The notes: generated by a model not told the origin, from the sequence alone. Shown: positions 41,626-50,975, numbered from the stretch's first letter. The stretch: 64,000 nucleotides of DNA from Candidatus Planktophila lacus (GCF_002287925.1 NZ_CP016769.1:744001-808000), one strand, 5' to 3'. Program-made: numbers and translations.

Positions 41626-42681
41626 CTACTTTGCTGCAGCAGATGGCGCATCTGCGGGGATTTTCGAAGGAATAGGCGTGAATACTGGTTCATTATCGGT
41701 TAGCGCGATCCAAATTTGCCCAGGTGCGAAGGGAATCGCTACTCCAGAAGTGGTTTTCCAAGTAGTTCCTGATTCAGGAGTTGGACGATCCCATAGCGCG
41801 GAAATGTATTTACCGTCGCGAAGAATGTAGCCACTTCCTGAACCGACCGTTGCGGTGAATGGAGTAACGCCTCCGAATTTATCTCCATATTCAGATGGAG
41901 TAATTGAAACGATCTGAATTACGAAGGTACTCGCACCTAAATGAACGCCACTGGCTGCAATGTTTGGAACACCTTTGTGTGAGAGCAGCCAGCGCTTCTC
42001 GGCATTTGACCAGACCGCATCGTATGAATTTGCTGGCCAGGAAACTTTCGCTGATGCAATAGCTGTTCCAGTATCGAAGGATTCTGCGAAGTTCCATCCA
42101 ACGCTCTTCGAGATCGCGACAGGCAGTTCCTGTTCCTTAACTTTTTGCATCAAAGTTTGCGCCTGCAGCATCATCGCCGTTGGTGCGCTACGAAGCGGAT
42201 CATTGGAATAGATTTCGCGTGACTGGCGTTGCGCACCTAGGTTCTCAAGGTTTGCTTCAGATATAACCGGTAACAACTTCTTCTGCGCTCCGCTGTAGGC
42301 AAAGGCAACGCGGCCAAACTGTTCCAGAATTTCTATATCTGAGATTCGCGCGCTTCTTATAGGTCCAATTACCGTCGGGATAGTTGAGGAGAAGACGGCA
42401 GCCAGTCTGGTGAGCCCACCTTCTACTTGCTCGATATAAACCACATCAGCATCTTCGAGCCCCGCTTGTGGATGTGCAGGCGGAGTGTCATCGATCTTTA
42501 CCACCAGGATTGGTCCATCGCTTCCGATGCGACCACTTAATGAGTTAACCGGCTCTGGATCCTTAAAGACATTTTCGATATCGCCCAATTTAGAAAACTG
42601 ATCAGGCGAAAGAACGCTTAAGCCGACCACGAGTATTGAGGTGGTTCCAATTAAGGAGATTGCAAACTTTTTAAAGAACAT
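41626..42681 (-). CDS. DUF3048 (YerB-like) exported protein
   Basis: Conserved secreted or membrane-anchored protein of unknown function. The 351-residue protein begins with a hydrophobic signal or anchor (FAISLIGTTSILVVGLSVL) without a lipobox Cys. The DUF3048 core includes DTPPAHPQAGLEDADVVYIE, GGLTRLAAVFSS and IGPIRSARISD; a C-terminal DUF3048_C part includes SALWDRPTPESGTTW. It overlaps the upstream LemA-like gene by 11 bases. The function is not inferable from the neighbours. Confidence 0.85.
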   Translation of the reverse strand: MFFKKFAISLIGTTSILVVGLSVLSPDQFSKLGDIENVFKDPEPVNSLSGRIGSDGPILVVKIDDTPPAHPQAGLEDADVVYIEQVEGGLTRLAAVFSSTIPTVIGPIRSARISDIEILEQFGRVAFAYSGAQKKLLPVISEANLENLGAQRQSREIYSNDPLRSAPTAMMLQAQTLMQKVKEQELPVAISKSVGWNFAESFDTGTAIASAKVSWPANSYDAVWSNAEKRWLLSHKGVPNIAASGVHLGASTFVIQIVSITPSEYGDKFGGVTPFTATVGSGSGYILRDGKYISALWDRPTPESGTTWKTTSGVAIPFAPGQIWIALTDNEPVFTPIPSKIPADAPSAAAK

Positions 42682-43174
42682 CGGCTTCGAACTCGTAGGT
42701 CACGGGAAGTGGTGCTCGTCCGGCTAAACGAAAAATCCTAAAGACTGGCTTACGTCGCACCATTTGCGTGCGATTGACAGCATCAACATGTAGAGCGATT
42801 GCGATGCGAATCTTGTCGGTTAACTCGCTTAACTCTCTCAACAAATCCTTTTCGATTGAGCCACTAACCAAATGACCATCATTCAATAAGAGACCGAGCG
42901 CACCCGATAGTCCACTTTCGGCTTGCGAACGTGCGCTCATTTCAGCGTCTCGTGCTTGGTGCGCAGCAGCAGTCAAGAGAAGCGAAGAAGCAGGATCAGC
43001 GATCTCACTCTTAGCAATCTCTAAAGCGACTGCTGCGCGACGTTGTAGTAGGCCATCAAGATTTGCCCAACTGGTTTCAACGCGATTATGAAGTCGATCT
43101 AACCTCGTTGCCGAATACGAGAGATACCAAATTGAAAAGATAATGATGAAGGCAATGAAGAAGTATTTTTCCAT
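42671..43174 (-). CDS. LemA-like small membrane protein
   Basis: A 167-residue protein with one N-terminal membrane helix (YFFIAFIIIFSIWYLS) and a following helical stretch RLDRLHNRVETSWANLDGLL that resembles the start of LemA-family proteins. No clear catalytic motif is present. In mycobacteria a membrane protein with a C-terminal Nudix-type domain occupies this place next to pimA; here no Nudix box is visible, so the gene may represent only its N-terminal part. It starts one base before the pimA stop. Function unknown. Confidence 0.65.
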   Translation of the reverse strand: MEKYFFIAFIIIFSIWYLSYSATRLDRLHNRVETSWANLDGLLQRRAAVALEIAKSEIADPASSLLLTAAAHQARDAEMSARSQAESGLSGALGLLLNDGHLVSGSIEKDLLRELSELTDKIRIAIALHVDAVNRTQMVRRKPVFRIFRLAGRAPLPVTYEFEADVL

Positions 43175-44353
43175 CTAACTTCCTTCTCTTCCTAGGAAGC
43201 GATTCCAGGCGCGATTTTCTGAAGAAAGAGTTACCCCAGAACTTCCCACAAGAGCCATTTCGTATATTGAATAAATATCTTCTGCGACGACATCCCAGTC
43301 AAATCGTTGTGCGTACTCTTTGCCTCGCTTAGCAAGTGCTCTGCGCTTGTCGCCATCGCGCAGTAGATCTATTGCAACGCGCGCCAGATCTTGGGGATCT
43401 TCTGACTTAAAGAGCGCACCAAATTCTCCATTGCCAAGCAGCGAATCAAAAGCTGGGATATCGCTGGCAAGTACCGCCGCTCCCCCAGCTAACGCCTCTG
43501 CCAGAATAATGCCGAAGGATTCTCCTCCAGTGTTTGGCGCTACATAAATAGCAACTGATGAGAGAAAATCAGCTTTCTCTTTCTCAGAGATTCTGCCAAG
43601 AAATTCGAAGCGGCTTCGTAGTTGAGGATCAATGCTTTCTAGTACCTCTTTACTCTCGCCTGGTCCAGCAACTAAAACTCTTACATCAGGCGCAAAACGC
43701 GCGATTATTGGCAGCGCTTCGAGTAGGACAGGCAAACCTTTGCGCGGCTCTTCATAGCGGCCAATAAATCCAATTGTGTTACCGCTCCATTTCTCAACCA
43801 CTTCGCCATCGCGATATCGATCAGCATAAATACCGTTTGGAATCACAACCGCGTCAGTTTCTAGGTGCTCGGTCAGAGTGGAACGGGCGGCTTCACTTAC
43901 TGCGATTCGCGCAGTTAACTTTTCAATCACCGGCTCAAGGATTGGTCCAATTGCAAATATCGCCTTCTGACGTTTTGCAGCAGCATGAAATGTTCCCACC
44001 ATTGGTCCTTCGGCAGCCCAACATGCCAATAACGAAATTGATGGAATCGCTGGTTCGTGTAGATGTAAAAGATCAAATTTTCCATTGCTGATCCACTGGC
44101 GCACTCTGGCAAATGCGATTGGCCCAAAGAGCAGGCGCGCCACGGCTCCGTTATATGGAATGGCTAAAGGTTTTCCCGCACTTGTTACATATTCAGGAGC
44201 CTTCTCTTCATCAACAACTGGTGCTAAAACGGATACGTAATGACCTTTGGCGATTAGATACTCGGCCAAATCACGAACATGGCTCTGTACGCCACCCGGT
44301 GTATCCCAACCGTATGGACAAACTAATCCGATCCGTAATTTTTTCTGGTTCAT
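43175..44353 (-). CDS. pimA: Phosphatidylinositol alpha-mannosyltransferase PimA
   Basis: Adds the first mannose from GDP-mannose to phosphatidylinositol at the inner face of the membrane. The 392-residue GT4 enzyme begins RIGLVCPYGWDTPGGVQSHV, close to mycobacterial PimA, with IPYNGAVARLLFGP and LLHLHEPAIPSISLL. The nucleotide-sugar site reads GFIGRYEEPRKGLPVLLEAL and GGESFGIILAEALAGG. It overlaps patA by four bases and completes the pgsA-patA-pimA cluster. Confidence 0.93.
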   Translation of the reverse strand: MNQKKLRIGLVCPYGWDTPGGVQSHVRDLAEYLIAKGHYVSVLAPVVDEEKAPEYVTSAGKPLAIPYNGAVARLLFGPIAFARVRQWISNGKFDLLHLHEPAIPSISLLACWAAEGPMVGTFHAAAKRQKAIFAIGPILEPVIEKLTARIAVSEAARSTLTEHLETDAVVIPNGIYADRYRDGEVVEKWSGNTIGFIGRYEEPRKGLPVLLEALPIIARFAPDVRVLVAGPGESKEVLESIDPQLRSRFEFLGRISEKEKADFLSSVAIYVAPNTGGESFGIILAEALAGGAAVLASDIPAFDSLLGNGEFGALFKSEDPQDLARVAIDLLRDGDKRRALAKRGKEYAQRFDWDVVAEDIYSIYEMALVGSSGVTLSSENRAWNRFLGREGS

Positions 44354-45240
44354 GCGCTTCGCTCCTGGAAATCTCCATCAATCCAGATTCGCTGCAACAT
44401 ATGCCAATCTTGTGGAGATGATGCGATTCCTTTTGCAAAGAGGTCAGCACAACGCTGAACTACTTGAGAAACTCTTTCTTCTTCACTTCCCGTTGTTGGA
44501 ATCTCAACTGAATTGAAAATGATGTGGATTCCAGTAGGTGTGTAAGAAACATATGCCGTTATTAGCGGGATGCCAGTTCTGATTGCAAGTAGTGCTGGGC
44601 CGGCGGGCATGCGTGCAGGATGTCCGAAGAATGAAACATCTACGCCGCTCTTAGAAAGATCGCGATCGGCAACAAGGGCGATCAACCGACCTTCCCGCGC
44701 CCTTTGCAGAAGGGTGACGATTGATCTTGAATCAAGTGAAAGAACTTCCATCCCGATATTCTGGCGATACTCCAAGAATTTTTTGAAGAGCGCTTCCGGC
44801 TTTAAACGCTCGGCAACAGTTACGAGTGGGAATCCCATTCCGCAGAAGTAAGAGCCTGCATGATCCCAGTTTCCTGCGTGAGGAAGGGAAACAACTACAC
44901 CAGTTCCGTTCTTCATTGGCGAGGTTAGTAAATCTTCACCGTCAACAGTGACTGTTGCAGCAATTCGCTCACGTGACCAATCTGGCGATCTAAATGTGTC
45001 ACACCAATAACGCATGTAAGAACTCATGGCGCGGCGCATCAGCTCGTCCATCTCAGATGAAGAGTAAGTGGGGCAAACTCGTGACAGGTTAGAGCGCAGT
45101 CTTTTCACGCTTGAACCGTTTCGCAAAAGCGCATACTGACCGATTTTTTCAAAAGTTTTATATGCAAACTTTTCTGGAAGCGCTCGTACGAGGCGCCAAC
45201 CAGCGAAGTACCCACCTGCTACTGCGAAATCAAAATTCAT
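44350..45240 (-). CDS. patA: Phosphatidylinositol mannoside acyltransferase
   Basis: Lysophospholipid-type acyltransferase that would acylate the mannose of PIM. The 296-residue protein belongs to the LpxL/HtrB-like superfamily and has the catalytic HxxxxD motif in VSLPHAGNWDHAGSYF, plus LIALVADRDLSKSGVDVSFFG. The identity as PIM acyltransferase, rather than another LpxL-like enzyme, rests on its place between pgsA and pimA. It follows pgsA by four bases. Confidence 0.87.
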   Translation of the reverse strand: MNFDFAVAGGYFAGWRLVRALPEKFAYKTFEKIGQYALLRNGSSVKRLRSNLSRVCPTYSSSEMDELMRRAMSSYMRYWCDTFRSPDWSRERIAATVTVDGEDLLTSPMKNGTGVVVSLPHAGNWDHAGSYFCGMGFPLVTVAERLKPEALFKKFLEYRQNIGMEVLSLDSRSIVTLLQRAREGRLIALVADRDLSKSGVDVSFFGHPARMPAGPALLAIRTGIPLITAYVSYTPTGIHIIFNSVEIPTTGSEEERVSQVVQRCADLFAKGIASSPQDWHMLQRIWIDGDFQERSA

Positions 45241-45244
45241 TGCG

Positions 45245-45847
45245 TTACAGCGCTGCCTTCACAATCAAAATTCGTTGGATTACGGTTACTAGGGCGAGAA
45301 TCAGTAGAAGCCAGATACCGATCGCTAGAGCAAAAGGAACTCCAAGACCTTCCAGACCAATCGCAGTTAAAGAGATGATCAACCGTTCGGTTCGCTCAGC
45401 GATTCCGCCAGAACAGGCGATTTGCATACTTTCGGCTTTGGCTCTGATGTATGGAACGAGTGAGCCAAAAACTAGTGCGACAATCACAACGGCAGTTAAT
45501 GGGTCATCTGCGTCTACTAAGTAAAGTGTTAAACCAGCCAGAATCGCCGAATCTGTAATTCGATCAATTGTTGAATCTAAAAATCCGCCCCAAGCGCTAG
45601 CCCCCTTGTGAGAGATACGAGCCATGGCGCCATCAAAGAGATCGCTAAGTGCAAAGAAGGAGATTACGAGCGTTCCGATAAAGAAATCGCCTTTGGGATA
45701 GAAATAGAGCGCTGAAGTGACAAGGCCAAGTGCGCCGATAAAGGTGACTGCATTTGGAGTTAAACCAATAGCAAGGGCACCGCGAGCGATCGGATTGATA
45801 GCGCGGGTGACTGCGGGTTTTAAAGAGGTGCTTAACATCAGGTCCAT
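45245..45847 (-). CDS. pgsA: CDP-alcohol phosphatidyltransferase (phosphatidylinositol phosphate synthase type)
   Basis: Joins CDP-diacylglycerol to an alcohol, here most likely inositol phosphate. The 200-residue membrane enzyme has the full signature D-x2-DG-x2-AR-x8-G-x3-D-x3-D: DLFDGAMARISHKGASAWGG continuing FLDSTIDRITD. Several hydrophobic helices follow. The link to patA and pimA favours PI phosphate synthase over phosphatidylglycerol phosphate synthase. Its start (45847, or internal Met at 45838) lies 39 bases from the divergent gene. Confidence 0.9.
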   Translation of the reverse strand: MDLMLSTSLKPAVTRAINPIARGALAIGLTPNAVTFIGALGLVTSALYFYPKGDFFIGTLVISFFALSDLFDGAMARISHKGASAWGGFLDSTIDRITDSAILAGLTLYLVDADDPLTAVVIVALVFGSLVPYIRAKAESMQIACSGGIAERTERLIISLTAIGLEGLGVPFALAIGIWLLLILALVTVIQRILIVKAAL

Positions 45848-45873
45848 CGTAGGCTCACCTGCGGATTTTCACC

Positions 45874-45879
45874 TATTCT
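45874..45879 (+). promoter_or_regulatory. Candidate start-proximal -10 element
   Basis: TATTCT matches the -10 consensus at four of six positions and ends seven bases before the GTG at 45887, with no Shine-Dalgarno sequence between. This spacing fits a leaderless transcript. The whole divergent gap to pgsA is only 39 bases. No -35 box was recognised. Confidence 0.4.
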
Positions 45880-45886
45880 GACGCCT

Positions 45887-46480
45887 GTGAGTTCAGAGAG
45901 AGATAGCGCTAGTCCGCGTATCCATATATATGGACATGTTTCCTCGCAACCAAAAGCGCTAGCCGAACTCTTCGGTGCGGTTCATTCCAATGAACCAATA
46001 GCCGAGAGTGAACTAGCTATCTTTGCAATTAATCCCGCTGCCGGAATTGATCAAGAAACGATTGATCTTTGGACCACTCTCTCTGACTTCCAGTTACCAC
46101 GTTTAGTTGTTGTAAATGAACTGGAGGGAAGCGATTCAGATTTCGACGATGCGGTATTACTTGCTAATCGAGTCTTCGATCCTCTAGTAACCCCGTACTT
46201 AGTTCTCCATGACGATGCAGGAAATCCATCTGCACTGATTGATCTCGAAACGCTCGAAATAATTGATTATTCGCAAAGCCCCATTTCACGTAGAGATAGC
46301 GATGCGGAACATAAAGAGTTAGTTGCAGATTTCAGAAGTGAATATTTAGAAGCGGTAGAAGATGCGGGAGAAAGCGCGTTTGAGGCAGGTTTACTCTTTC
46401 CAGCAATTCCAGTCGTGATCAGCAAAGGAATCGGTCTGGATATTGTGAACGCTTTTATAGCAAGAGCGGTAAGAAGTTAA
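45887..46480 (+). CDS. Degenerate orphan G domain related to EF-G-like protein
   Basis: A 197-residue protein with no obvious enzyme motif. Its layout follows the G domain of EF-G-like GTPases, but every nucleotide-binding motif is broken: RIHIYGHVSSQPKAL (11-25) where EF-G has GHxxxGKT; LAIFAINPAAGIDQET (43-58) like the strand before G4; LPRLVVVNELEG (70-81) where NKxD is expected; and IPVVISKGIGLDIVNAF (174-190) like the G5/G' end. Domains II-V are absent. Streptomyces carries an EF-G-like gene in this pgsA-HIT-thrS interval, from memory. The relationship is inference; function unknown. The start is GTG, possibly leaderless. Confidence 0.7.
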   Translation: MSSERDSASPRIHIYGHVSSQPKALAELFGAVHSNEPIAESELAIFAINPAAGIDQETIDLWTTLSDFQLPRLVVVNELEGSDSDFDDAVLLANRVFDPLVTPYLVLHDDAGNPSALIDLETLEIIDYSQSPISRRDSDAEHKELVADFRSEYLEAVEDAGESAFEAGLLFPAIPVVISKGIGLDIVNAFIARAVRS

Positions 46481-47020
46481 CTACCAAGCCTGTGCGAGCT
46501 CGGCACGTGTTTGAGCTAGAAGAACTGGCAAGACCTTGGTCTGTCCGATGATCGGCATGAAGTTAACATCGCCAGACCAGCGCGGAACAATATGTTGGTG
46601 GATATGTTCTGCAACTCCGGCACCTGATATCGCGCCTTGATTCATACCAAGATTAAAACCTGCTGGCGCCGAAACCTTACGTAGAGTTTTCATCGCATGC
46701 GCGCTTAGCTCGAATATTTCGTTACGTTCTTCCTGATTGAGTTCGGTTAAATCTGCGACATGGCGATATGCGCAAATAAGTAAGTGACCCGCGTTATACG
46801 GATAGAGATTCATAACGACATAAGCGCTTGTTCCGCGAGCAACAACTAGGCCTTCTTCATCGCTCATCTTGGGAATTTCACAGAAGGGGCAAGTGACTTC
46901 ATTTCCTGCAAGCGGTCGGTTCTCCCCCTTTAAATACTCCATACGATGCGGCGCCCAAAGTCGTTCCCAGCGATCGGGCATTCCTACCCCACCTGGAATA
47001 ACTTGGTCGCCTTCACGCAT
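46481..47020 (-). CDS. HIT-domain nucleotide hydrolase/phosphorylase
   Basis: Histidine-triad protein that acts on dinucleoside polyphosphates or AMP derivatives; the syntenic mycobacterial protein acts as an Ap4A phosphorylase. The 179-residue sequence has the triad motif AEHIHQHIVPRW, the upstream MNLYPYNAGHLLICAYRHV, and Cys residues in VTCPFCEIPKM that may bind zinc. It follows thrS by three bases and ends base-to-base against the convergent 45887 gene. Confidence 0.9.
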   Translation of the reverse strand: MREGDQVIPGGVGMPDRWERLWAPHRMEYLKGENRPLAGNEVTCPFCEIPKMSDEEGLVVARGTSAYVVMNLYPYNAGHLLICAYRHVADLTELNQEERNEIFELSAHAMKTLRKVSAPAGFNLGMNQGAISGAGVAEHIHQHIVPRWSGDVNFMPIIGQTKVLPVLLAQTRAELAQAW

Positions 47021-47023
47021 TGC

Positions 47024-49012
47024 TTAAACCTGTTTACGATCTGTAATCGCGCTGCGAATCTCCGCAATGGCATCTGCAACCGCGATTGAGTTCTTCTGTT
47101 CACCGTTGCGATAGCGAATCGAAACTTTGCCTGCTTGTTGATCTTCCTCACCTGCGATCAGCATGTAAGGAACTTTCTGCATCTGCGCATTGCGAATCTT
47201 CTTCTGCATCCGGTCATCAGAGGCGTCCAAATCGATTCGGATACCCGCTGCTTTAAACTCTCTAACAACCGAGGCAAGGTAATCCGCGAAAGCTTCAGCA
47301 ACTGGGATGGCAGTTACTTGTACTGGCGCCAACCATGGAGGGAATGCTCCTGAGTAGTGCTCGGTAAGAACTCCGAAGAATCGCTCGATAGAACCAAATA
47401 GAGCGCGGTGAATCATCACTGGACGCTGACGAGTTCCATCGGTTGCGGAATATTCAAGTTCAAAGCGTTGAGGCAACTGGAAATCAACTTGGATAGTAGA
47501 CATCTGCCAAGTGCGACCAATGGCATCTTTAGCTTGAACTGAAATCTTTGGCCCGTAGAACGCTGCGCCACCTTCATCCAGAACTAGTTCTAGTTTTTGG
47601 GCCAACGCAGCTTTACGTAGCGCTTCGGTTGCTTCGGCCCAGTCGCTATCTTCTCCGACAGATTTTTCAGGGTTGCGAGTAGATAGCTCGAGATAGAAAT
47701 CTTCTAAGCCGTAATCGCGCAATAAATTAAGAACGAAAGTTAAGAGTGAATCTAACTCACCCACCATCTGTTCTTTGGTGCAGTAAATGTGGGCATCATC
47801 TTGGGTAAAGCCGCGCGCACGAGTGAGTCCATGAATTACACCTGATTTTTCGTAACGATAGACAGTTCCAAATTCAAAGAGACGAAGTGGAAGTTCGCGA
47901 TACGAGCGTCCGCGCGATGCAAAAATTAAATTGTGGAAAGGGCAGTTCATCGGCTTCATGTAGTACTGCTGTCCAGCACGCTTGATAGTTCCGTCAGCGT
48001 GTAGCTCTTCATCCATAACCATCGGTGGATACATACCTTCTGAGTACCACTGCAAGTGGCCAGACTTTTCGAAGAGCGCAGCCTTAGTTAGATGTGGTGA
48101 GTAAACGAATTCGTAACCTTCATCTTCATGGCGCTTGCGTGAATAATCTTCCATCGCGCGACGAACAATGCCGCCCTTGGGATGAAAGACCGCAAGACCT
48201 GAGCCAATTTCCTCCGGAAACGAGAATAGATCGAGTTCGGTACCAAGGCGGCGATGATCGCGCTTTTCTGCTTCTGCTAAAAGTTCTAAGTAAGCCGCCA
48301 ACTCTTCTGGAGATGGCCAAGCAGTGCCGTAGATGCGTTGCAGCATTGGATTCTTCTCAGAACCGCGCCAATATGCGGCTGCGCTACGCATCAATTTAAA
48401 TGCGGGGATGTGCTTCGTTGATGGAAGATGCGGACCACGACAAAGATCAGACCAGACGGGTTGTCCATCGCGACCTAAATTGTCATAGATAGTGAGCTCT
48501 GCTCCCCCAACCTCTACGCTGGCTTCCTCTCCGGCGCCAGATTTAATTCCAATTAACTCGCATTTATATGGCTCGTTCGCCAACTCTTTAAGAGCATCTG
48601 CTTCGTTTGTAACGCGACGACGAAAACGTTGGCCTTCTTTTACGATCTTGCGCATCGCGCTTTCAATCTTCTCTAAATCTTCTGGGTTGAAAGGACGCTC
48701 TGGATCGAAGTCGTAATAAAAACCATCAGTGATTGGTGGACCGATACCGAGTCGAGTTTGTGCAAAAACTTGTTGTACCGCTTGCGCCATTACGTGCGCT
48801 GTTGAGTGGCGCAGAACTGATAAACCTTCAGGCGAAGAAATTGAAACTCCCTCGACAACATCACCATCTTTGAGATCAGTCCATAGGTCTTTGAGTTCGC
48901 CATTTATCTTGCAGACGACGATCTCTTTGCTTTCGGCGAAGAGATGGGTCGGGCGTTGGTCATCTGCAACGCTTACGGCGCGACCATCTACGGTGAGCGA
49001 GAGCTGGGACAT
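47024..49012 (-). CDS. thrS: Threonyl-tRNA synthetase
   Basis: Charges tRNA-Thr. The 662-residue protein is full length: N-terminal TGS domain, editing domain with [17 protein letters not shown] (HxxxH) and [15 protein letters not shown], class II core with zinc Cys in [13 protein letters not shown] and [20 protein letters not shown], and C-terminal anticodon domain. The ATG at 49012 is followed directly by the TGS strand. It lies four bases after pabC. Confidence 0.98.
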   Translation of the reverse strand: MSQLSLTVDGRAVSVADDQRPTHLFAESKEIVVCKINGELKDLWTDLKDGDVVEGVSISSPEGLSVLRHSTAHVMAQAVQQVFAQTRLGIGPPITDGFYYDFDPERPFNPEDLEKIESAMRKIVKEGQRFRRRVTNEADALKELANEPYKCELIGIKSGAGEEASVEVGGAELTIYDNLGRDGQPVWSDLCRGPHLPSTKHIPAFKLMRSAAAYWRGSEKNPMLQRIYGTAWPSPEELAAYLELLAEAEKRDHRRLGTELDLFSFPEEIGSGLAVFHPKGGIVRRAMEDYSRKRHEDEGYEFVYSPHLTKAALFEKSGHLQWYSEGMYPPMVMDEELHADGTIKRAGQQYYMKPMNCPFHNLIFASRGRSYRELPLRLFEFGTVYRYEKSGVIHGLTRARGFTQDDAHIYCTKEQMVGELDSLLTFVLNLLRDYGLEDFYLELSTRNPEKSVGEDSDWAEATEALRKAALAQKLELVLDEGGAAFYGPKISVQAKDAIGRTWQMSTIQVDFQLPQRFELEYSATDGTRQRPVMIHRALFGSIERFFGVLTEHYSGAFPPWLAPVQVTAIPVAEAFADYLASVVREFKAAGIRIDLDASDDRMQKKIRNAQMQKVPYMLIAGEEDQQAGKVSIRYRNGEQKNSIAVADAIAEIRSAITDRKQV

Positions 49013-49016
49013 GTTC

Positions 49017-49781
49017 CTAGCCTACCGAATGAGAATGCGTCTGGGCGCGAATTTCATCTAGGAAGGAGCGACATTGGCCATCAAAAATGAGATCGCGATT
49101 ATCGATTGATGTAACGGCTAGACCAATTTTTAGACTTGAAATAACAATTGCAGAATCCACGCGTTCTATGTCGTGACGCGTCAATGATTGAACGGTAACC
49201 CCACATCTTTCGATGGTTATGGCGCGTTGAACTCCAGGTAAAACGCCCGCACTTAGCGGGGTCGTAACCCACTGCCCATCAATTAGGAAGAGAAAATTTG
49301 AGACCGCACCTTCGGTTATCTCACCCGATTCATTGACGCAGATGATCTCGTCAAAGCCGTCTCGCTGCGCTAACTGCAGCAAACCGGTTCGGTGGCTATA
49401 TGGAAAGGTTTTAAATGCGATTGGGTCAACCAATCTGCTTTCATCTATGACCTTCAATTTTGCAGGTAGTAAAATTTCATCATAACTTTGATGTACAGCG
49501 ACAAACCAATCTTTTGAGAATAGCAATCGCAATCGGCCTAGCTGATGAGGTTCTGCAGTAAGCAGCGCCGCGATTGCATCTCTGATCTGATCCTCGCCAG
49601 GTAACTTAATTTCGAAATTTCTGGCAGCGGTTGCTGCTCGGCGCATATGGCGCGCTAATTCGAAAACCTCACCATTTTCAGTTCTGATGGTTTCGAAAAC
49701 ACCGTTCCCTACCGGCCAACCATCGGAGTCAAGATCGATTACTTGAGAATCACAGATTTGGTCGTTAAGCCAGATCTTCAT
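49017..49781 (-). CDS. pabC: Class IV aminotransferase, probable aminodeoxychorismate lyase
   Basis: PLP enzyme; next to pabB it most likely releases p-aminobenzoate from aminodeoxychorismate. The 254-residue protein has the fold-type IV pattern: [20 protein letters not shown], a catalytic Lys around [11 protein letters not shown], and [21 protein letters not shown] branched-chain or D-amino acid aminotransferase cannot be excluded on sequence alone. The ATG at 49781 overlaps the pabB stop as ATGA; the upstream extension is rejected. Confidence 0.85.
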   Translation of the reverse strand: MKIWLNDQICDSQVIDLDSDGWPVGNGVFETIRTENGEVFELARHMRRAATAARNFEIKLPGEDQIRDAIAALLTAEPHQLGRLRLLFSKDWFVAVHQSYDEILLPAKLKVIDESRLVDPIAFKTFPYSHRTGLLQLAQRDGFDEIICVNESGEITEGAVSNFLFLIDGQWVTTPLSAGVLPGVQRAITIERCGVTVQSLTRHDIERVDSAIVISSLKIGLAVTSIDNRDLIFDGQCRSFLDEIRAQTHSHSVG

Positions 49782-50779
49782 TTGATAGATCCTCCTGCTA
49801 TCGAAATCAGACGTTGCGCCTTTAGCTCTGTCTCTTCCCATTCCAAAACCGGATCGCTTCCGTAGGTAATTCCAGCACCGGTTCCAAACTTTAGAAGCCC
49901 ATCGTTTTCCTGCCAGAAGATGCGAATCGCAACTGAAAGTTCAGCGCGATCTCCTTCTACCCAACCCAGCACACCACAGTAAGGACCGCGTTTTATCTCT
50001 TCATTTTCTGCAATTACAGACAGTGCCGAACTCTTTGGCGCCCCGCTGATGGAACCGGCAGGAAGTAACGCCTCAAAAATTTCCGACCAAGAGATATCTT
50101 TCCGCAGTTGGCCAACAACGTCAGAGACCAAGTGGCGCAGACCGGGATGTTCTTCGCTTCGAAGTAGTTGAGCAACATCCACGGAGCCGGGCTCACAGAT
50201 ACGCCCGAAATCATTGCGCATCAAATCAACGATCATCACATTTTCGGATTGATCCTTATTGCCAAACCCCTGTTCGCCCAAAGTTTGTGTGCCTTTTATC
50301 GGTGAAGTCTTCACCGAAGAACCATTACGTGACAAAAAGAGTTCGGGGGATGCAGATGCAATTTTTAACTGCGGGATAGAGAGATATGCGGCATGTGGCG
50401 CGGGGTTCTCGCTTAGTAATTTGCCAAAGAGCGAAGCAAGTTCTTCTCGATCTGATGCAACCTGCAACTGTCGACAAGCGTTGACTTGGTAAACCCAACC
50501 ATCGGATATCGAACTTCGAATATTTTCTACATACTTGCCGTACTGAACTTTGCTAAGAGATGAGACCCAATCGCCTTCCAAGGGCTTCCAATGCGAACCG
50601 CTAAATGGGAAATCTGCTTCAAAGTTAGATCTAAACCTAGCAAGAGTTACTTCCCCTTCAAAAGAGATCGCCACCGCCCAAAAGTTTCCATCATCGAGTC
50701 GCGAAAGATCGTTCGTTACTTCGACAAGAGATCTGGCATACCTTCGACCCATCCAGAATGAGTCATCGCGCAGATCCAT
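49778..50779 (-). CDS. pabB: Aminodeoxychorismate synthase component I
   Basis: Converts chorismate and ammonia to aminodeoxychorismate for folate. The 333-residue protein is a short chorismate-binding enzyme without the long N-terminal domain of TrpE. Motifs are YQVNACRQLQ, ASASPELFLSRNG, SPIKGTQTLGE, NVMIVDLMRNDFGRIC and AGSISGAPKSSAL. The frame stays open to 50893, but that part covers tRNA-Gly, so the ATG at 50779 is chosen. No pabA is seen in this window. Confidence 0.9.
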   Translation of the reverse strand: MDLRDDSFWMGRRYARSLVEVTNDLSRLDDGNFWAVAISFEGEVTLARFRSNFEADFPFSGSHWKPLEGDWVSSLSKVQYGKYVENIRSSISDGWVYQVNACRQLQVASDREELASLFGKLLSENPAPHAAYLSIPQLKIASASPELFLSRNGSSVKTSPIKGTQTLGEQGFGNKDQSENVMIVDLMRNDFGRICEPGSVDVAQLLRSEEHPGLRHLVSDVVGQLRKDISWSEIFEALLPAGSISGAPKSSALSVIAENEEIKRGPYCGVLGWVEGDRAELSVAIRIFWQENDGLLKFGTGAGITYGSDPVLEWEETELKAQRLISIAGGSIK

Positions 50780-50809
50780 AGCCCTAACGCTACGGTGAAA
50801 GCGCTCACT

Positions 50810-50839
50810 TTGGCGGATAGCCCCTTGCTGCGCTAGATT
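50810..50839 (+). promoter_or_regulatory. Possible promoter of tRNA-Gly
   Basis: TTGGCG (50810-50815) and TAGATT (50834-50839) are separated by 18 bases and each match the sigma-70-type consensus at four of six positions. Initiation near 50846 would put the tRNA about ten bases downstream. Weak but correctly placed. Confidence 0.35.
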
Positions 50840-50855
50840 TGCCCCCGCACGAAAT

Positions 50856-50928
50856 GCGGACGTAGCGCAGCTGGTAGCGCGGAACCTTGCCAAGGTTCAG
50901 GTCGCGGGTTCGAACCCCGTCGTCCGCT
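50856..50928 (+). tRNA. tRNA-Gly (anticodon GCC)
   Basis: A 73-base cloverleaf: acceptor GCGGACG pairs with CGTCCGC, D stem GCGC/GCGC, anticodon stem GAACC/GGTTC around loop TTGCCAA, T arm with TTCGAAC, discriminator T. The anticodon GCC reads GGU and GGC. CCA is not encoded. Confidence 0.97.
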
Positions 50929-50936
50929 CGGATTCT

Positions 50937-50974
50937 CCGCCGCTTTGGAATTAATTTTTCAGGTGGCGGTTTTT
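50937..50974 (+). terminator. Possible intrinsic terminator after tRNA-Gly
   Basis: CCGCC (50937-50941) and GGCGG (50965-50969) form a 5-bp G/C stem with a 23-base A/T-rich loop, followed at once by TTTTT (50970-50974). The long loop weakens the case. A -10-like TATAAG follows directly, so the two tRNA genes may be separate units. Confidence 0.35.
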
Positions 50975-50975
50975 C

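Noticed and set aside
50780-50893. N-terminal extension of pabB by 38 residues
   Set aside because: It would run through the tRNA-Gly gene at 50856-50928 on the other strand and is not part of the conserved chorismate-binding domain; the ATG at 50779 fits better.
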